From: Firmicutes bacterium CAG:145
GTDB lineage: Bacteria > Bacillota > Clostridia > Peptostreptococcales > Anaerovoracaceae
DNA: 6,439 nucleotides
Direction: 5' to 3'
NCBI GenBank assembly: GCA_000435715.1
Contig: FR882598.1
Span: 38,292 to 44,730 of the forward strand
Part shown: positions 5,085 through 6,439 of the stretch, piece by piece
Position numbering within the stretch: the first letter of the stretch is position 1
How the letters are laid out: every line of letters begins with the position of its first letter
The notes under the pieces: generated by a model
Told to the model about the DNA's origin: nothing
What the model saw: only the letters and a program-made list of their open reading frames with translations
Database searches by the model: none
Position numbers and translations under genes: made by a program

Positions 5085-5717
5085 TTATTTAAGGATTTTC
5101 TCTTTTATCTGAAGGATGTCCGCTCCTTCAATCGTCATTCTTCCCGAGGTCACGTTTTTAAGAATGGCTTTCGTTTCTTCCTCATCCTCAGGCTCGCATA
5201 TTATGTCGCCCTCTACCTTGTCGGTATATCTTACGTCGCCTATGGAAAATACTTCTCCCGCCAGATTGCGAAGTTTATCGAGATAAGTGTAATCGAACCG
5301 GCAGGTCAACCGCAGCTTGCTTTCGACGCAGCATATTCCGGCCGCCTCAAGACCCAGCTTCGCCGTAGACGTGTAGGCCCTCGCCAGACCTCCCGTTCCC
5401 AGCTTTATGCCTCCGAAGTATCGGGTCACCACTATGACCGCGTCGGTTATACCGGCAGCCGTCAGCATTTTAACCATGGGCGCTCCCGAAGTTCCCTGAG
5501 GCTCTCCGTCGTCGGAAGCCCACTGAATCTGCATCTTGTCCCCGATAACCATGGCGGGGACGTTGTGTGTCGCGTCCCGATGTTTTCTTCTTATCTCAGC
5601 GACGAAGTCGTCGGCCTCCTCCTTGGAGGATACCGGCTTTACGTAAGCTATAAACCTTGACCTTTCTATCGTCTGCTCGGCGGTTCCTTCTTTTTCCACC
5701 GTGTTATATAACTTCAT
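5085..5717 (-). CDS. yigZ: YigZ/IMPACT (UPF0029) family protein
   Basis: A complete 210-residue cytoplasmic protein of the YigZ family, the bacterial relatives of the eukaryotic translation regulator IMPACT; the usual length is about 200-215. The N-terminal domain carries the family signatures ERSRFIAYVKPV (18-29), SDDGEPQGTSGAPM (68-81) and VVTRYFGGIKLGTGGLARAY (96-115). The C-terminal ferredoxin-like domain (about 135-210) is less conserved. The biochemical role is not settled; links to translation or nucleic-acid binding are proposed for the family. The ATG at 5717 lies inside the end of hflX (14-bp overlap). AGGAG is 11 nt upstream (5729-5733), and a closer AAGGA is only 2 nt away, so translation is probably coupled to hflX. 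The family assignment is very secure. Confidence 0.95.
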   Translation of the reverse strand: MKLYNTVEKEGTAEQTIERSRFIAYVKPVSSKEEADDFVAEIRRKHRDATHNVPAMVIGDKMQIQWASDDGEPQGTSGAPMVKMLTAAGITDAVIVVTRYFGGIKLGTGGLARAYTSTAKLGLEAAGICCVESKLRLTCRFDYTYLDKLRNLAGEVFSIGDVRYTDKVEGDIICEPEDEEETKAILKNVTSGRMTIEGADILQIKEKILK

Positions 5718-6438
5718 ATTCCTTCATTCTCCTGTAATCGGCTTCCTTTAAGGAAACTTCGAGATAAGTTCCGTTTTCCCTGTAATCCGTCGCCTTTACT
5801 TCCGCCTCCTCGCACAAGTAGGACGTCAGGTCTCCCCTGTCGTATGGAATCAGGAATTTGGCGTCTACCATATCCCCGAATATCTTTTCTTCTATTTTTT
5901 CTATAAGGGCATCCAAATTAGTCCCTTCCTTGGCGGAAATTTCTATGTTTTCGCGGCCCGCCTCCGGGATTATATGGTCGTGAGGCAAATCTATCTTGTT
6001 GAATACCAGTATCTTTTCTTTATTTCCCGCGCCGATTTCTTCCATTACTTTATCGGTTACTTGTATGTGAAAGCCGTAATTCTCATAGGAAGCGTCTACC
6101 ACGTGGAGAAGCAGATCTGCGTAGGTCACTTCTTCCAAGGTAGCCTTAAAGGCCTCTACTAAGGAATGAGGCAGCTTACTTACGAAGCCTACCGTATCTA
6201 TCAAAATAAACTGCCGGCCGTTTTCAAGGTCTACTTTTCTCTGCTGCACGTCTAATGTGGCGAACAGCATGTCCTTTTCAAATACTGTCTTGCCGTCTCT
6301 TTCCGCGACGCTTAAAAGCCTGTTCATCAAAGCGGATTTTCCGGAATTGGTATAGCCGATTAAGGCTACCACGGGAATCCTATTCTTCTCTCTGCGGGAA
6401 CGCTGAACGCTTCTCGTATTTTTAAGCTGAGAAAGCTC
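5704..6438 (-). CDS. hflX: HflX ribosome-associated GTPase, C-terminal part (5' end outside window)
   Basis: The last 244 codons of HflX, a GTP-dependent factor that binds the 50S subunit and splits or rescues stalled ribosomes. The open frame runs to the window edge (first visible residues ELSQLKNTRSVQRSRR, the end of the linker before the G domain), so the N-terminal HflX domain is outside. The G domain is complete: G1 GYTNSGKS (28-35), switch I/G2 FATLD (59-63), G3 DTVGF (81-85), G4 NKID (147-150) and G5 SAKEG (168-172), followed by a C-terminal domain of about 50 residues. After FATLD the sequence is VQQR instead of the PTLR seen in E. coli HflX, and GKS is followed by Ala instead of Thr; both lie outside the invariant residues. 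Proteins of the family are about 400-430 residues, so a little over half is visible. Its 3' end overlaps yigZ by 14 bp in another frame. Confidence 0.95.
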   Translation of the reverse strand, partial: ELSQLKNTRSVQRSRREKNRIPVVALIGYTNSGKSALMNRLLSVAERDGKTVFEKDMLFATLDVQQRKVDLENGRQFILIDTVGFVSKLPHSLVEAFKATLEEVTYADLLLHVVDASYENYGFHIQVTDKVMEEIGAGNKEKILVFNKIDLPHDHIIPEAGRENIEISAKEGTNLDALIEKIEEKIFGDMVDAKFLIPYDRGDLTSYLCEEAEVKATDYRENGTYLEVSLKEADYRRMKEYEVI

Positions 6439-6439
6439 C

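Noticed and set aside
5704..6372. hflX starting at the GTG at 6372
   Set aside because: The frame stays open upstream to the window edge and encodes the typical basic linker of HflX before the G domain, so the gene is simply cut by the window.

Overview
The window reads as a low-to-mid GC Firmicutes chromosome, most likely an anaerobic clostridial-type bacterium. The support is indirect: strong AGGAGG-type ribosome binding sites, a sigma-54 regulator and promoter of the Bacillus Roc style, and HflX and YigZ proteins with Firmicutes-like sequences. The species cannot be named from this sequence. All real genes lie on the minus strand, so transcription runs from high to low coordinates.

Right end (6438 to 5085): the C-terminal part of the ribosome-associated GTPase HflX, cut by the window edge, overlaps by 14 bp a complete YigZ/IMPACT-family gene. 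This is a housekeeping pair. Next comes a 504-bp stretch without a gene (5084 to 4581). Its right-hand two thirds hold a degenerate array of about eleven copies of a 16-bp motif (consensus CCGTCAAGGTNCCGAA), mostly separated by 13 bp, giving a period near 29 bp. I do not recognise this array, and it is the least explained part of the window.

Middle (4580 to 3174): a complete sigma-54 enhancer-binding regulator of RocR type (N-terminal PAS-like sensor, AAA+ domain, Fis-type HTH), followed by an intrinsic terminator. The next intergenic region carries a GC-rich dyad, an excellent -24/-12 sigma-54 promoter (TGGCACG-N4-TTGC) and a small leader hairpin.

Left end (2896 to 1): the operon driven by that promoter has three tightly spaced genes. 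They encode a 295-residue guanidino-group-modifying hydrolase (DDAH/arginine-deiminase superfamily, Cys-His-Glu residues intact), a RocB-type M20 metallohydrolase, and the start of an AGCS-family sodium:amino-acid symporter cut by the left edge. The arrangement fits a self-contained, inducible module for importing and breaking down arginine, citrulline or a related amino acid. The activator sits next to its probable target, the symporter brings in an amino acid, and the two hydrolases act on guanidino, ureido or amide bonds. The exact substrates are inferred, not shown. No rocA, rocD, rocF or arcB homologue is in the window.
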